Virus record (IMG/VR): IMGVR_UViG_3300023082_000023
Span: 1-39,099 of that record
DNA length: 39,099 nucleotides
Origin: a virus
Strand: one strand, 5' to 3'
This document shows, one piece after another, positions 38,985 through 39,099 of the stretch (positions within the stretch are counted from its first letter, which is position 1; the number at the start of each line of letters is the position of its first letter). The translations under genes were made by a program, and so were the position numbers. The notes beneath the pieces are model-generated. The model saw only the letters and a program-made list of their open reading frames with translations. It made no database searches and was not told the origin of the DNA.

Positions 38985-39099
38985 TCAGGCCACCATTTCG
39001 GCCCAAGGAAATGCGGGACAAAGGGACTCTTTTTTAAAAGCGCCTTCCGTTTGATCTTCAGCCCGCTTGGCAATGACAGGAGACATGCCGTGCTTGCCC
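38985..39099 (-). CDS. C-terminal end of a Cro/YdaS-like regulator (partial)
   Basis: The last 37 codons before the stop at 38985-38987 continue beyond the window edge. HGMSPVIAKRAEDQTEGAFK, then KESLCPAFPWAE, matches the end of YdaS/Cro-type helix-turn-helix proteins (SPxxAxxxE..T.G.v.r..L.P..W). It would be the first gene of the early operon, and the CI repressor and right attachment site should lie to the right. Confidence 0.65.
   Translation of the reverse strand, partial: GKHGMSPVIAKRAEDQTEGAFKKESLCPAFPWAEMVA

Overview
The window is most of a Pseudomonas prophage of siphovirus type. It has an HK97-type head, a long non-contractile tail and probably cos packaging, and is flanked on the left by host chromosome. 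The host call rests on three things: REP-like elements of the 'gtaggag...gcttgc' kind in a 183-bp tandem repeat at the left edge, GC-rich codon use throughout, and the gene families present. No rRNA, tRNA, CRISPR array or insertion sequence was recognised.

Layout, left to right. Positions 1-722 hold about four copies of the 183-bp repeat. Positions 723-1160 hold what looks like the broken 5' end of a glutamine-hydrolysing asparagine synthetase, plus repeats that could mark a phage attachment site. Positions 1162-2852 (+ strand) carry a LexA box and a three-gene cargo operon: a zinc-knuckle protein, an SRAP/HMCES-type DNA-protein crosslinking protein and a small helical protein. Positions 2846-4198 hold small accessory genes and a short XRE-type regulator. 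From 4209 rightwards nearly everything is on the minus strand, so the phage is transcribed right to left.

Read in transcription order from the right edge, the genes are: the end of a Cro/YdaS-like regulator, a CII-like regulator, a KilAC antirepressor, a winged-helix replication initiator, a DnaB helicase, a frameshifted winged-helix gene, small nin-type genes, a YbcO-like nuclease, a VRR-NUC nuclease, a tyrosine recombinase, two small proteins, and a protein at the position of antiterminator Q. A good minus-strand promoter and a terminator-like hairpin follow directly. Then come holin, Rz/Rz1, small genes, HNH nuclease, small and large terminase, a two-helix membrane protein, portal, ClpP-like protease, capsid, connectors, tail tube, a G/GT tail chaperone pair with a clear -1 frameshift site, tape measure, tail tip proteins (including NlpC/P60 and TipJ), two SGNH-type tail fibre proteins, a family 92-type glycosyltransferase and a SleB-like cell-wall hydrolase.

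Plus-strand insertions interrupt this plan: 7585-7818, 30362-30894 (with a promoter that contains a perfect operator-like palindrome) and 38198-38449 (behind a terminator and a structured leader). Late genes are repeatedly preceded by intrinsic terminators, which fits processive antitermination by the Q-position protein. The most noteworthy signals are the operator-in-promoter at 30278-30306, the Q/late-promoter/terminator arrangement at 31158-31256, the frameshift heptamer at 18833-18839, the duplicated decoration insert in the tail tube, the possible C4/Ash-like RNA element at 38062-38197, and the SOS-controlled SRAP operon at the prophage edge.
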